In this document: in pieces, positions 7,322 to 18,832 of the stretch
Layout of the letters: each line of letters starts with the position of its first letter
Position numbering within the stretch: the stretch's first letter is position 1
Origin: Actinomadura rupiterrae
GTDB taxonomy: Bacteria; Actinomycetota; Actinomycetes; Streptosporangiales; Streptosporangiaceae
Assembly: GCF_024172125.1 (NCBI RefSeq)
Contig: NZ_JAMZEA010000007.1
Coordinates: forward strand, 310,001-374,000
Length of the DNA: 64,000 bases
Direction: 5' to 3'
Made by a program: the position numbers and the translations under genes
Notes under the pieces: model-generated
The model's input: only the letters and a program-made list of their open reading frames with translations
The model's database searches: none
What the model was told of the DNA's origin: nothing

Positions 7322-9916
7322 TCAGCGCAGGTTGCCGTTGGTCATGCCTTGCGGCACGGGCGGCAGGGCGACCAGGCCCATCTCGGCGCGGTTCGCGAGC
7401 TTCGGATGCCGCGGGACGACCCGGACGCTGTAGCCGAACGCGCCGCTGCGCGCGAGCGGCACCTCGCCCGTGTAGCGGAGGCGTCCGTCGTCGACCGCCT
7501 CCTGGCAGCTCAGTTCCAGATAGGACGGATCGACGATCGCGTCGGCGTCGTCCACGCATCCGTAGGCGACTTCGACGGCGACATCGGACGGTTCGAGCCC
7601 GTTCAGGTCCACGACCACACGGACCTCCAGGCGCGTCCCTACGTGCGGGCTCGCCTCGCCATGCGATTCCACGTGTTCGACGGCGACGCCGGGCCAGCCC
7701 TTAAGGATTCGCTGCTTCCAGGCGGCGAGGGATCGCGCGCCCGCGTATCCGTCGTCGCTCATCGCGCGCGCGGACGAGGCGGCGGGCGTGTAGTACTCCG
7801 TGACGTAGTCGCGCAGCATCCGCGTGGCGAGCACCTTGGGCCCGAGGGTCGCGATGGTGTGCTTCACCATTTCCAGCCACCGCCTAGGCAGGCCGGACGC
7901 GTCGCGGTCGTAGAACATCACCGAGACGTGGTCCTCGATGAGTTCGTAAAGCGCGGCCGCTTCGAGAGCGTCGCGGCGTTCCGGGCCGGCCAGGCCGTCC
8001 GCCGAGGGGATCGCCCAGCCGTTCTGGCCGTCGTACCACTCGTCCCACCAGCCGTCCCGTACGGACAGGTTGAGCCCGCCGTTGAGGGCGGCCTTCATCC
8101 CGGAGGTCCCGCACGCCTCCAGTGGCCGTAGCGGGTTGTTCAGCCACACGTCGCAGCCCTGGACGAGCAGTTGCCCGAGGGCCATGTCGTAGTCCGGGAG
8201 GAAGACGATCCGGTGCCGGACGTCCTCGGCGTCGGCGAACCGGACGATGTCCTGGATGAGCCGCTTGCCGCCCTCGTCCGCAGGGTGCGCCTTGCCCGCG
8301 ATGAGGATCTGGACGGGCCGTTCGGGGTCGAGCAGGATCGACCGGAGCCGTTCCGGATCGCTCATCATCAGCGTGAGCCGCTTGTAGGACGGGACGCGCC
8401 GGGCGAACCCGATGGTCAGGACGTCGGGGTCGAGCGCCTCGTCGATCCAGGTGGTCTCCGCCTCGCTGGCCCCGCGTCCGCGCCAGGACTCGCGCAGCCG
8501 CCTCCGCGCGTCCTGCACGAGCCGTTCCCGCAGGATGCGCCGGACCTGCCACATCTCCCGTTCCGGGACGTCGCGGACCTTCTCCCAGCCCTGCCCGGCC
8601 TCCACTACGGACGGCACTTCGCGCGCGGCGAGTTCGAGGATTTCGCGCCCGACCCACGTTCCGGGATGGACGCCGTTGGTGATGGACCCGATCGGCACCT
8701 CGGCCGTGTCGAACCCGCCCCACAGCCCGCCGAACATCTCCCTGCTGACCTCTCCGTGCAGGGTGGAGACGCCGTTGACGCGTTGCGCCAGGCGCATCCC
8801 CATGACGGCCATGTTGAAGACCGTGGGATCGCCGTCGGGGTAGTTCTCGGCCCCGAGTTCGAGGATCCGCTCCACCGGGACGTCGTGCTCCTCGTTCGCC
8901 CCGCCGAAGTACCTCTGGACGAGTTCTCTGGGGAAGCGATCGATACCGGCCGGGACGGGCGTGTGCGTTGTGAACACGGTTCCCGCACGCGTCGCCTCTA
9001 GGGCGTCCTCGAAACCGAGCCCTTCCTCAGAGACGAGTTCGCGAATGCGCTCCAGCCCCAAGAAGCCCGCATGCCCCTCGTTCGTATGGAACACCTCGGG
9101 CGCTGGGTGACCGGTGATACGGCAGTAAGCACGAATGGCACGGACGCCGCCGATCCCTAGCAGCATCTCTTGCAGCAGACGATGGTCACCGCCGCCGCCA
9201 TACAGGCGGTCGGTGATGTCGCGCGCGGCTTGGTCGTTGTCCTCCACGTCCGAATCGAGGAGCAGTTGCGGGACGCGTCCTACGCGCGCGAGCCAGACCT
9301 GTGCGTGCAGGTCATGCCCATGGGGAAGCCCAATGGAGACCCTTACCGGATCGCCGTTCTCCTCATGGAGCAACGTCAGCGGCAGCCCGTTCGGGTCGAT
9401 CGGTGGATAGCGCTCCAGTTGCCACCCGTCGGGCGAGAGCGACTGGGAGAAGTAGCCGTGCCTGTAGAGGAGCCCGACACCGATGATGGGCACGCCCATA
9501 TCGCTGGCGGTTTTGAGGTGGTCGCCGGCGAGGATGCCCAGGCCGCCTGAGTACTGCGGTAGCGCGGCGGTGATTCCGTACTCCGGCGAGAAGTACGCGA
9601 CGGCGCGCGGCCCGTCGTCCAGCGACTGGAACCAGCGCGGCGCGGTCAGGTACTCGCGCAAGTCGTCGGCGGTGTCGTGCAGGCGGCGCAGGAAGCGGCG
9701 GTCGCCCGCGAGCAGTTCCAGGCGCTCGGGGCCGATCTCGCCCAGCAGCCGGACGGGGTCGTGCCGGACTTTCTCCCACAACGCGGGGTCGACCTCGCGG
9801 AACAGATCCAGGGTCTCGTGATGCCATGACCACCGGAGGTTCAGGATCAGTTCTTCGAGTGGGCGGAGGGGTTCTGGAAGGACGGTGCGTACGGTGAATC
9901 TACGGATTGCCTTCAC
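7322..9916 (-). CDS. glgP: Alpha-1,4-glucan (glycogen/maltodextrin) phosphorylase
   Basis: An 864-residue enzyme of the actinobacterial glucan phosphorylase type. It has an N-terminal DUF3417-like region (NLRWSWHHETLDLF) followed by the GT35 catalytic domain. The pyridoxal-phosphate lysine lies in ACGTSGMKAALNGGLNLS. The substrate-site segments EYGITAALPQYSGGLGILAG and FHTNEGHAGFLGLERI are intact. It releases glucose-1-phosphate from alpha-1,4-glucans in the cytosol. It lies close to glgE-treS-mak but on the opposite strand. The start ATG at 9916 has only a weak ribosome-binding site; a 20-bp-period direct repeat lies about 60-95 bp upstream. Confidence 0.95.
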   Translation of the reverse strand: MKAIRRFTVRTVLPEPLRPLEELILNLRWSWHHETLDLFREVDPALWEKVRHDPVRLLGEIGPERLELLAGDRRFLRRLHDTADDLREYLTAPRWFQSLDDGPRAVAYFSPEYGITAALPQYSGGLGILAGDHLKTASDMGVPIIGVGLLYRHGYFSQSLSPDGWQLERYPPIDPNGLPLTLLHEENGDPVRVSIGLPHGHDLHAQVWLARVGRVPQLLLDSDVEDNDQAARDITDRLYGGGGDHRLLQEMLLGIGGVRAIRAYCRITGHPAPEVFHTNEGHAGFLGLERIRELVSEEGLGFEDALEATRAGTVFTTHTPVPAGIDRFPRELVQRYFGGANEEHDVPVERILELGAENYPDGDPTVFNMAVMGMRLAQRVNGVSTLHGEVSREMFGGLWGGFDTAEVPIGSITNGVHPGTWVGREILELAAREVPSVVEAGQGWEKVRDVPEREMWQVRRILRERLVQDARRRLRESWRGRGASEAETTWIDEALDPDVLTIGFARRVPSYKRLTLMMSDPERLRSILLDPERPVQILIAGKAHPADEGGKRLIQDIVRFADAEDVRHRIVFLPDYDMALGQLLVQGCDVWLNNPLRPLEACGTSGMKAALNGGLNLSVRDGWWDEWYDGQNGWAIPSADGLAGPERRDALEAAALYELIEDHVSVMFYDRDASGLPRRWLEMVKHTIATLGPKVLATRMLRDYVTEYYTPAASSARAMSDDGYAGARSLAAWKQRILKGWPGVAVEHVESHGEASPHVGTRLEVRVVVDLNGLEPSDVAVEVAYGCVDDADAIVDPSYLELSCQEAVDDGRLRYTGEVPLARSGAFGYSVRVVPRHPKLANRAEMGLVALPPVPQGMTNGNLR

Positions 9917-9978
9917 GCACCGCCACGCTAGGCGCTGATCCCTGCGCGCGCGACCCGCCGGTACGAGACCGTCACCCG

Positions 9979-10011
9979 CACGGATGTGTCGACCACCACA
10001 CGGATGCGTCG
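9979..10011. promoter_or_regulatory. Two direct repeats upstream of glgP
   Basis: CACGGATGTGTCG and CACGGATGCGTCG (12 of 13 identical) are spaced 20 bp apart, two helical turns, in the only non-coding DNA upstream of glgP. The spacing fits tandem binding of a regulator, but no specific protein can be named. Confidence 0.35.
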
Positions 10012-10030
10012 TCCGCGATTTCGGACGCCG

Positions 10031-10777
10031 TCAACGGGAAGCGAGGACTTTCCGGACGCGCAGCCCCAGGGCGGCCGTCAACGCGCCTATGGCGAGTCCG
10101 GACGAGTTGTAGACCACGTCCCCCGGATCGCATTCACGGCCCGGGTCGAGTGTCTGTAGGAACTCGATGAGGACGAACGCCAGCGACAGAAACACGGGCG
10201 CGGCTACGGCACGCCTGGTGGCGATGACGGAAAGCGCGCCCGCGGGCAGCCAGAGGGCCACGTTCATGGCGTCCTCCAGGCCGCGGTCACCGAACGTGCG
10301 GACGGACCAGGCGGCGCGATCGACCGGATGCGCGACGCACATCGCCAGGCGCTCCCCCATGCCCGGTTCCACGGTCATCGGCACGGTCATGGCAAGGATC
10401 AGGCACGTCCACAGGAGGAGGCCGAGCGTCGGCAGGCGGGCCCAGCCCGTCCTACGCACGAGCGGACGCCACGTCCCGACCGCGCCGAGCGCCAGCCCAG
10501 TCCACAGCGTCAGCGCTCGTACCGCCTCAACCGGAACGTGATGCGCCACCGGAAGGTGCGCCGCGGCAAGGAGAGGCGGCACCGGCACGCCCGGCAGGGC
10601 GAACGCGGGTGTGACGGCTACCGGCACGGCGGCCACGGACATGGCGAGCACAGTCGGGACGACGAGCCGCGCCGCGCGGGAGTTCGCGCACGTCCGACCC
10701 CGGCCAGCGCGAGGTAGCCGAAATGTGGCGGAAAGGTGCCGGACCGTCCGGGGCGGCATCCGGCCGATCGCGGGCAT
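10031..10777 (-). CDS. VanZ-like family membrane protein
   Basis: Up to 248 residues with about five hydrophobic segments. The VanZ-like signature is visible in the C-terminal half: EDAMNVALWLPAG, then LIEFLQTLDPGRECDPGDVVYNSSG with the conserved D-x-x-x-N. VanZ proteins are membrane proteins, named from teicoplanin resistance; most homologues have no assigned role. The start is uncertain. ATG 10777 and ATG 10759 have no ribosome-binding site, and GTG 10651 or ATG 10642 just before the first membrane segment are plausible. It is divergent from glgE. Confidence 0.75.
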   Translation of the reverse strand: MPAIGRMPPRTVRHLSATFRLPRAGRGRTCANSRAARLVVPTVLAMSVAAVPVAVTPAFALPGVPVPPLLAAAHLPVAHHVPVEAVRALTLWTGLALGAVGTWRPLVRRTGWARLPTLGLLLWTCLILAMTVPMTVEPGMGERLAMCVAHPVDRAAWSVRTFGDRGLEDAMNVALWLPAGALSVIATRRAVAAPVFLSLAFVLIEFLQTLDPGRECDPGDVVYNSSGLAIGALTAALGLRVRKVLASR

Positions 10778-10816
10778 GGACGGTTTTGGTCACGTCGAGC
10801 GGGTAGGGGATGCCGC

Positions 10817-12870
10817 ATGCGAGTCGAGTCCGGAACATCCGAGATGCACGACTTGATGACAATCGGGCGGATTCCGATACTCGACGTCGCACCGCTCGTC
10901 GGCGGCGGGCGGTGGCCCGCCAAGGCCGTCGTGGGCGAGACGTTCGAGGTCGGCGCCACCGTGTTCCGCGAGGGCCACGAGATGCTCGGCTGCGCCGTCG
11001 CGCTCCGCGCACCGGACGGCGAGACGGTCCAGTCCGCGCGCATGCGCGAGGTCGGCCAGGGGCTGGACCGATACTCCGCCGAAATCACCCCGACGTCCGA
11101 GGGAACGTGGCACTTCCGCATCGAGGCGTGGGGCGACCCGATCGCGCACTGGCGGCACGACGCCGAGATCAAGATTCCGCGCGGCCAGGACGTGGAGCTG
11201 ATGTTCCTCGAAGGCGCGCGCCTGTTCTCCCGTGCCGCCAAGCAACTGCCCTCGTCGAAGCGGCCGGTCTTCACGCGCCTGGTCAGAACCCTCAAGAACC
11301 GCACCGTTCCTGTAGGCGAGCGTCTGGAAGCGGCCGAGACGCCTGACGTCCTCGATCTGGAGGAGCGCTACCCGCTGCGCGACCTGCTGACCACCACCGA
11401 GTGGTTCCCCGTGGCCGTCCATCGCGAGCGCGCGCTGTACGGGTCCTGGTACGAGTTCTTCCCGCGTTCCGAAGGCGCGTCGTTCGATCCGCTGGGACGG
11501 CGCGGTCCGATGTCCGGAACCTTCCGCACGGCGATGAAGCGGCTGCCCGCCATAGCCGACATGGGTTTCGACGTGGTGTACCTGCCGCCCATCCATCCCA
11601 TCGGCAAGACGTTCCGCAAGGGTCCGAACAACACCCTTGAGGCAGGCCCCTACGATCCGGGTTCTCCCTGGGCGATCGGTTCGGACGAGGGCGGGCACGA
11701 CGCCGTCCATCCGGAACTGGGCACGCTGGAGGACTTCCGCGCCTTCGTGGACTACACGCGCGACCTCGGTATGGAAGTGGCCCTCGACCTGGCGTTGCAG
11801 TGCTCGCCGGACCATCCGTGGGTGACGGCGCATCCGGAATGGTTCACCACGCGCGCGGACGGGACGATCGCCTACGCCGAGAACCCGCCGAAGAAGTACC
11901 AGGACATCTACCCGCTCAACTTCGACAACGACCCCGAGGGCATCTACGCGGAGGTCAAGCGGGTCGTCCGGCACTGGATGGCCCAAGGCGTCCGCATCTT
12001 CCGTGTGGACAACCCGCATACCAAGCCCGTCCCGTTCTGGGAGCGGCTACTGGCGGACATCGCGTCCACCGATCCGGACGTGCTGTTCCTGGCCGAGGCG
12101 TTCACCCGGCCCGCGATGATGCACACGCTAGGGAAAATCGGCTTCCACCAGTCGTACACGTACTTCACCTGGAAGAACTCCCAGGAGGAGCTCCAGGAGT
12201 ACTTCGAGGAGTTGTCCGGTGACGCCGCGGCCTACATGCGGCCCAACGTCTTCGTGAACACCCCGGACATCCTCAACGAGTACCTCGTCCACGGCGGGCG
12301 TCCGGCGTTCGAGATCCGGGCCGTCCTGGCCGCGCTGCTCGCGCCCGCGTGGGGGGTCTACTCCGGTTACGAGCTCATCGAGAACGTTCCCGTCCGTCCC
12401 GGCAGCGAGGAGTACCGCGATTCGGAGAAGTACCAGTACAAGCCGCGCGACTGGGAGGCCACCGAGAGCGAGGGGCTGAGCATCGCCCCGCTCATCACCA
12501 GGCTCAACGCCTTCCGGCGCGCCCATCCCGCACTGCACCGACTCCGCAATCTCCGCTTCCACCACGTGGACCAGCCCGAGTTCATCGCCTTCTCCAAGAC
12601 GCTCGTATCCGAGGCGCTCGAAGGCACGGCTCGTGAAGGCGCGGTGTGCGAAGGCGACACCGTCCTCTGCGTGGTGAACCTCAACCCGCACACGGCCCGC
12701 GAGGCGACCGTCCATCTGGACCTGCCCGCGCTGGGTCTCGGCCCGGACGAGGAGTTCGCCGTCACCGACGAGCTGTCCGGCGAGACCTACACCTGGCGGC
12801 AGGCCAACTACGTGCGCCTCGACCCGCACGTCCAGCCGGCCCACATCTTCACCCTCCGGAGAAGCCCGAG

Positions 12871-12874
<4 letters not shown>
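10817..12874 (+). CDS. glgE: Alpha-1,4-glucan:maltose-1-phosphate maltosyltransferase
   Basis: A protein of about 685 residues (GH13_3) that extends alpha-1,4-glucan from maltose-1-phosphate. The nucleophile is Asp398 in FRVDNPHTKP and the acid/base Glu427 in FLAEAFTRP; their 29-residue spacing matches the Streptomyces enzyme. The N-terminal beta domain (GRIPILDV, FEVGATVFREGH) and the C-terminal domain are complete. ATG 10817 is preceded by AGGGGA at 6 bp; ATG 10844 or 10856 would still leave the domain intact. The stop overlaps the TTG start of treS (TTGA), so glgE, treS and mak form one coupled operon that converts trehalose to glucan through maltose-1-phosphate. Confidence 0.96.
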
Positions 12875-14769
<1,895 letters not shown>

Positions 14770-14770
14770 C

Positions 14771-16204
14771 GTGCGGCCCTCCGTCCCCTCCCTGGCCGAC
14801 CTGCTGGCCGAGTGGCTCCCCGCCCAGCGCTGGTTCGCCGGCAAGGACCGTCCGATCCGCGAGATCACCATCGGGACGGCGACCGCGCTGCTCCCCGGCG
14901 ATCCGGGCCTGCACCACCTGGTGCTGGACGTCCGGCAGGACGGGGAGGTGCAGCAGTACCAGCTGCTGCTCGGCCTGCGCCGGGACCTCCCCGAGCGGAT
15001 ACGGCCGGCGGAGGTCGGATGGCTCGCCCTCGACGCGGGCGCGCACGGAGGGACGGGTGCTTACAAGGACGCGGCGCATGCCTTCGACGCCGCGCACGAC
15101 CCGGAACTGGCTCGCTGCCTCCTCACCTATATGGCGGACAACGCGGTCGTAGGGCCGCTCCGGTTCCGGCGCGCGCCGGGGGTGGACCTGGACACGAGCC
15201 TCATGCCCGCTGTGGCGACGGCCGAGCAGAGCAACACCTCGCTCATCTTCGGGGACGAGTACATCTGCAAGCTGTTCCGGAAGCTCTCCCCCGGCGTGAA
15301 CCCGGATCTCGAAGTGAACCTGGCCTTGACCAAGCTCGGCTGCGCCCACGTCCCGGGCGTCTATGGCTGGGTGGAGCTGGAGGCCAACGGCTCGGACGCG
15401 ACGACGCTGGCCCTCCTGTCGGAGTACCTGCGCACAGGGACGGACGGCTGGAAACTCGCCGTCACCAGCGTCCGCGACTGGTTCGCACAGCCGCAGCACG
15501 TGTTCGGCACGGACCAGGGTGTCGGTTCGGCGGGCGGTGACTTCGCGGCCGAGGCCGAACGGCTCGGCGAGGCGACCGCGACCGTCCATCAGGACTTGGC
15601 CGAAGCGTTCGGCCGTGCCGAGCGTCCGCCGGAACACGTGCGCACGATGGCCGCTCGTATGCGCGCGCAGCTCGAACGCGTGCGCGCGGACGTCCCCGAT
15701 ATCGAGCCGTTCACGAAGGTGATCGGCGCGGCGTTCGCGGCGCTGGCCGAGTGGACGCGTCCGCTGCCGGTCCAGCGCGTCCACGGGGACTACCACCTGG
15801 GCCAGGTGATGCGGACCGAGTCGGGCTGGGTGCTGCTGGACTTCGAGGGCGAGCCCGCCCGCAGCCCGGACGAGCGGCGGGAGGCGTCGCATCCCCTCCG
15901 GGACGTCGCGGGCATGCTGCGCTCGTTCGAGTACGCGGCGAGGTTCCTGCATACGGCCGGGCCGAACACGCCGCCGGAGGCGGAACGGGACCTGGAGCAG
16001 CGCGCGCGTGCGTGGGTGGCGCGCAACCGGGCGGCGTTCTGCCGCGGGTACGCGTCCGCGGGAGGCCCGGACCCCGGCGCGCACGAGACGCTGCTGCGCG
16101 CGCTGGAGTTCGACAAGGCGGTGTACGAGGTGCGGTACGAGGCGGCCAACCGGCCCTCGTGGCTTCCCGTCCCCCTGCGATCACTCGCGCATCTCACGGA
16201 ATGA
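14771..16204 (+). CDS. mak: Maltokinase (Pep2/Mak)
   Basis: A 477-residue aminoglycoside-phosphotransferase-like kinase. It phosphorylates maltose to maltose-1-phosphate, the GlgE donor. The N-terminal cap (LAEWLPAQRWFAGKDRPI) is typical of actinobacterial Pep2. The catalytic loop HGDYHLGQV and the metal-binding LLDFEGEPAR are intact, followed by the DVAGMLRSFEYAA helix. The GTG start lies one base after the treS stop with AGAGGTGAT upstream. It is the last gene of the glgE-treS-mak operon; a hairpin follows the stop, and glgB is not next as it is in Streptomyces. Confidence 0.94.
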   Translation: MRPSVPSLADLLAEWLPAQRWFAGKDRPIREITIGTATALLPGDPGLHHLVLDVRQDGEVQQYQLLLGLRRDLPERIRPAEVGWLALDAGAHGGTGAYKDAAHAFDAAHDPELARCLLTYMADNAVVGPLRFRRAPGVDLDTSLMPAVATAEQSNTSLIFGDEYICKLFRKLSPGVNPDLEVNLALTKLGCAHVPGVYGWVELEANGSDATTLALLSEYLRTGTDGWKLAVTSVRDWFAQPQHVFGTDQGVGSAGGDFAAEAERLGEATATVHQDLAEAFGRAERPPEHVRTMAARMRAQLERVRADVPDIEPFTKVIGAAFAALAEWTRPLPVQRVHGDYHLGQVMRTESGWVLLDFEGEPARSPDERREASHPLRDVAGMLRSFEYAARFLHTAGPNTPPEAERDLEQRARAWVARNRAAFCRGYASAGGPDPGAHETLLRALEFDKAVYEVRYEAANRPSWLPVPLRSLAHLTE

Positions 16205-16208
16205 TCGT

Positions 16209-16233
16209 CCGGGGAAAGGAATGATCTCCCCGG
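16209..16233 (+). terminator. Hairpin after mak
   Basis: CCGGGGA pairs with TCCCCGG across an 11-base loop, 5 bp after the mak stop. It is a modest stem without a T tract and may terminate or stabilise the operon transcript. Confidence 0.45.
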
Positions 16234-16604
16234 GCGCTCCCAGCCTTCCCCCAGGGCACTCCCAGCCTTCTCCCAGACCATTCGCGGACGGTGATGCGGA
16301 CATCCGGGAAGGGAAGAGAATTCCGGCCATAATCGGTGCGGGCGCCGTCCGAAAATGATCTTTATGCTTCCGTGACCGAGATCGATCTGGCCGGATCTGG
16401 CCAGGTCACATGTGATGGTACGGCGGCTTTACCGCCATTTGTCCGGCGCAGCAATCCGTGATGATGCCCTTACCTGCCGGAGCCGTACCAGGTGCGTAGG
16501 CGATCCTGCGCAACTTAAACGAGTGCTCCGGCGGATCCTCCAAACATGATGGGCGCACCTGGCATCTAAAAGGGCCAGGACGTCACCTACTTACGGGGTC
16601 TCCC
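16234..16604. other. Long leader region before the polysaccharide operon
   Basis: About 370 bp without a gene. It starts with two 21-bp near-identical direct repeats of period 22 (16234-16254 and 16256-16276, 19 of 21 bases). A GATCTGGCC doublet lies near 16385 and a GGCGG-CTTTA-CCGCC stem near 16422. A CCTGGC/GCCAGG stem with a 10-base A-rich loop lies about 30 bp before the first glycosyltransferase. The size and stems suggest a structured 5' leader, but I could not match it to a known riboswitch class. Confidence 0.35.
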
Positions 16605-17747
16605 ATGTCAACCTCCCATCCCACGGCCCGCGCCGACGATGTGCCTAGAGCGGCCGCCGGAACCCATGGCGGCAACCTCGTGAACCTCACCGACCACGGC
16701 CGGCGATGGCGGACCGTGACGGCCGTCGTGCCGACGCTCAACGAGCGCGAGAACCTCGAATGGCTGCTGCCGCGGCTGTACGCCAACGAGGAGCTGGACG
16801 AGATCGTCATCGTCGACGGCGAGTCCACCGACGGCACCCGCGAGCTGGCCGCCGGCTACGAGCGGGACTCGCTCCTGCCCGGCCCGCACCCGGCCGTCCG
16901 CCTCCTGTCGCAGCCGCCCCGGGGGAAGGGCGCCGCGATGCGCGAGGGGCTCGCCGCGGCCACCGGTGACATGGTCATCATGCTGGACGCCGACGGCAGC
17001 ATGGACCCCGAGGAGTTCGCCGCGTTCCTGGCGCTGCTGCGGCGCGGCTACCAGTTCGTCAAGGGCACGCGGTACGGCTGCGGGGGCGGCTCGGACGACC
17101 TGACGGGCCTGCGCCGGCTGGGCAACCGCGCCCTGACCTGGCTCGCCAACCGGCTCTACCGGCAGCACTGGACCGACCTGTGCTACGGCTACGTCGCGCT
17201 GCACCGCGACGCGGTCGAGCGGTTGCGGCTGCGCTCCACCGGCTTCGAGATCGAGACCGAGATGTGCGTCAACGCGGTGCGCGCGGGCCTACGCATCGCC
17301 GAGATCGCCAGCCACGAGACCGAGCGCAGGCACGGGGTGTCCAACCTCAACACCTGGCGCGACGGCTGGCGCGTGCTGCGCACGATGGTCCGGCTCCGCT
17401 TCGCGGGGCCGCTCGGCGCCGAGGGCACCGCCACGCGGCTGCCCGCAGCCGAGCACCTCGCGCCGGGCGCGCTCGCCGCGTCCGTCCCGGCGGGCTCGTC
17501 CGCGCGCGCGGCGGCAGGCTCGTCCGCGCGCGCGTCCGGGGGTTCTTCCGCGCGTGCGGCGGCCGCCTCGCCCGCGCGTGCGTCAGGGGCCTCCTCGTCC
17601 GGGCGCGCCACGGCGGCCGGCTCGTCCGGGCGCGCGTCGGCGGCAGGTTCGTCCGCGTGCGCGGCCGTGTCGCCGGAGGAGACGGTCCCGGACCATGTGC
17701 GGCTGTCCTGGCGGTCCGCCGCGCTCAGCCGGACGGGCACCGAGTGA
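16605..17747 (+). CDS. GT2 glycosyltransferase with a repetitive Ala/Ser tail
   Basis: A 380-residue protein. Residues about 35-265 form a GT-A domain of the polyprenyl-phosphate hexosyltransferase/DPM1-like type: VTAVVPTLNERENLEWLL, IVIVDGESTDGTRE, the acidic metal motif MLDADGSMD, and TDLCYGYVALHRDAV. It probably transfers a sugar from a nucleotide donor to a lipid or glycan acceptor at the inner membrane. Residues about 285-360 are a low-complexity tail of SSARA/SSGRA repeats encoded by a GC-rich minisatellite. The ribosome-binding site is weak (ACGGGG). It is the first gene of the coupled operon; its TGA overlaps the next GTG. Confidence 0.88.
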   Translation: MSTSHPTARADDVPRAAAGTHGGNLVNLTDHGRRWRTVTAVVPTLNERENLEWLLPRLYANEELDEIVIVDGESTDGTRELAAGYERDSLLPGPHPAVRLLSQPPRGKGAAMREGLAAATGDMVIMLDADGSMDPEEFAAFLALLRRGYQFVKGTRYGCGGGSDDLTGLRRLGNRALTWLANRLYRQHWTDLCYGYVALHRDAVERLRLRSTGFEIETEMCVNAVRAGLRIAEIASHETERRHGVSNLNTWRDGWRVLRTMVRLRFAGPLGAEGTATRLPAAEHLAPGALAASVPAGSSARAAAGSSARASGGSSARAAAASPARASGASSSGRATAAGSSGRASAAGSSACAAVSPEETVPDHVRLSWRSAALSRTGTE

Positions 17748-18832
17748 GGATCTCCGTCGTCCGCCCGTCCGATCTCGGAGCCGCCGAGATCGGGCGGTGG
17801 CGCGTGCTGCAGCGCTCCCACCCCGATCTGACCAACCCCTTCCTCGCGCCCGAGTTCACGCTCGGCGTCGGCCGGTTCCGCCGCGAGGGCCCCGGCCGGG
17901 TGGACGTCCTGGTGGCCGTCGTCGAGGACGCCGGAGAGATCGCGGCCTTCTTCCCGTTCGAGCGCGGCCCCCTGGGGATCGGGCATCCGGTGGGGTTCGG
18001 CCTCACCGACCTTCAGGGCATGGTCGCGCCGCCCGGCCTCGCCCTCGACGCGCGCGCGTTGCTGCGGGCCTGCGGGCTCGCGGTGTGGGACTTCGACCAC
18101 CTGCTCGCCGCGCAGCGCACGTTCGCGCCGCACCACACCGTCCGCCGGGTCGAGCCCGTGATGGACCTCGGCGCTGGGTTCGCCGCGTTCGAGGAGGAGA
18201 TGCGGAGGGCCGCTCCCAAGACGCACAAGACGATCCGCTACAAGGAACGCAAGCTCGGCCGCGATGTCGGCGCACTCCGTTTTGAGTTCTCCTCGGATGA
18301 CCCCGAAGACCTGCGCCGCCTCATGGGCTGGAAGTCCGACCAGTACAACCGGACCGGACGCACCGACCGCTTCGCGCGCGCGTGGATCGTCTCCCTGGTG
18401 GAGCATTTCCACCGCACCGGCTTCGGTGTGCTGAGCGTCCTGTGGGCAGGCGACGAGCCGGTCTCCGCACACTTCGGCCTGCGCAACGAAGGTGTCATGG
18501 CGGGCTGGTTCCCGGCCTACGACACCCGGTTCGGCAAGTACTCCCCCGGCATGATCGGCCACCTGCGCCTCGCCGAGGGCTGCACGCTCAACGGCATCTC
18601 CGAGATCGCCATGGGACGCGGTGGCAAGGAGTTCAAGGAAGGCTTCAAGGGACGCGAGATCCCCATCGCCGAGGGGCGCGTCGCACGCGCCGCAGCGGGG
18701 GCGGGCGTCCACTGGATGCGCGCGACGCCGCTGAACAAGGCGCGCGGAGCCGTCCTCGACAACCCTGCCCTCTACAAGCGGGCGGACCGCGTCCTTAAGA
18801 CCTATGCCAAGTTGAGGGGGCGGAGCCGGTGA
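17744..18832 (+). CDS. CelD/BcsL (FemAB-like) GNAT acyltransferase
   Basis: A protein of about 362 residues with the double-GNAT layout of proteins annotated as cellulose-biosynthesis acetyltransferases (CelD/BcsL). Segments include HPDLTNPFLAPEFT at the N-terminus, FEEEMRRAAPKTHKTIRYK in the middle, and the C-terminal GNAT part VLWAGDEPVSAHFGLRNEG, GMIGHLRLAEGC, AMGRGGKEFKEGFKGRE. These proteins are thought to acylate exopolysaccharide or lipid-linked sugars. GTG 17744 overlaps the preceding stop (GTGA). The position between two glycosyltransferases supports modification of the same glycan. Confidence 0.85.
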   Translation: MRISVVRPSDLGAAEIGRWRVLQRSHPDLTNPFLAPEFTLGVGRFRREGPGRVDVLVAVVEDAGEIAAFFPFERGPLGIGHPVGFGLTDLQGMVAPPGLALDARALLRACGLAVWDFDHLLAAQRTFAPHHTVRRVEPVMDLGAGFAAFEEEMRRAAPKTHKTIRYKERKLGRDVGALRFEFSSDDPEDLRRLMGWKSDQYNRTGRTDRFARAWIVSLVEHFHRTGFGVLSVLWAGDEPVSAHFGLRNEGVMAGWFPAYDTRFGKYSPGMIGHLRLAEGCTLNGISEIAMGRGGKEFKEGFKGREIPIAEGRVARAAAGAGVHWMRATPLNKARGAVLDNPALYKRADRVLKTYAKLRGRSR

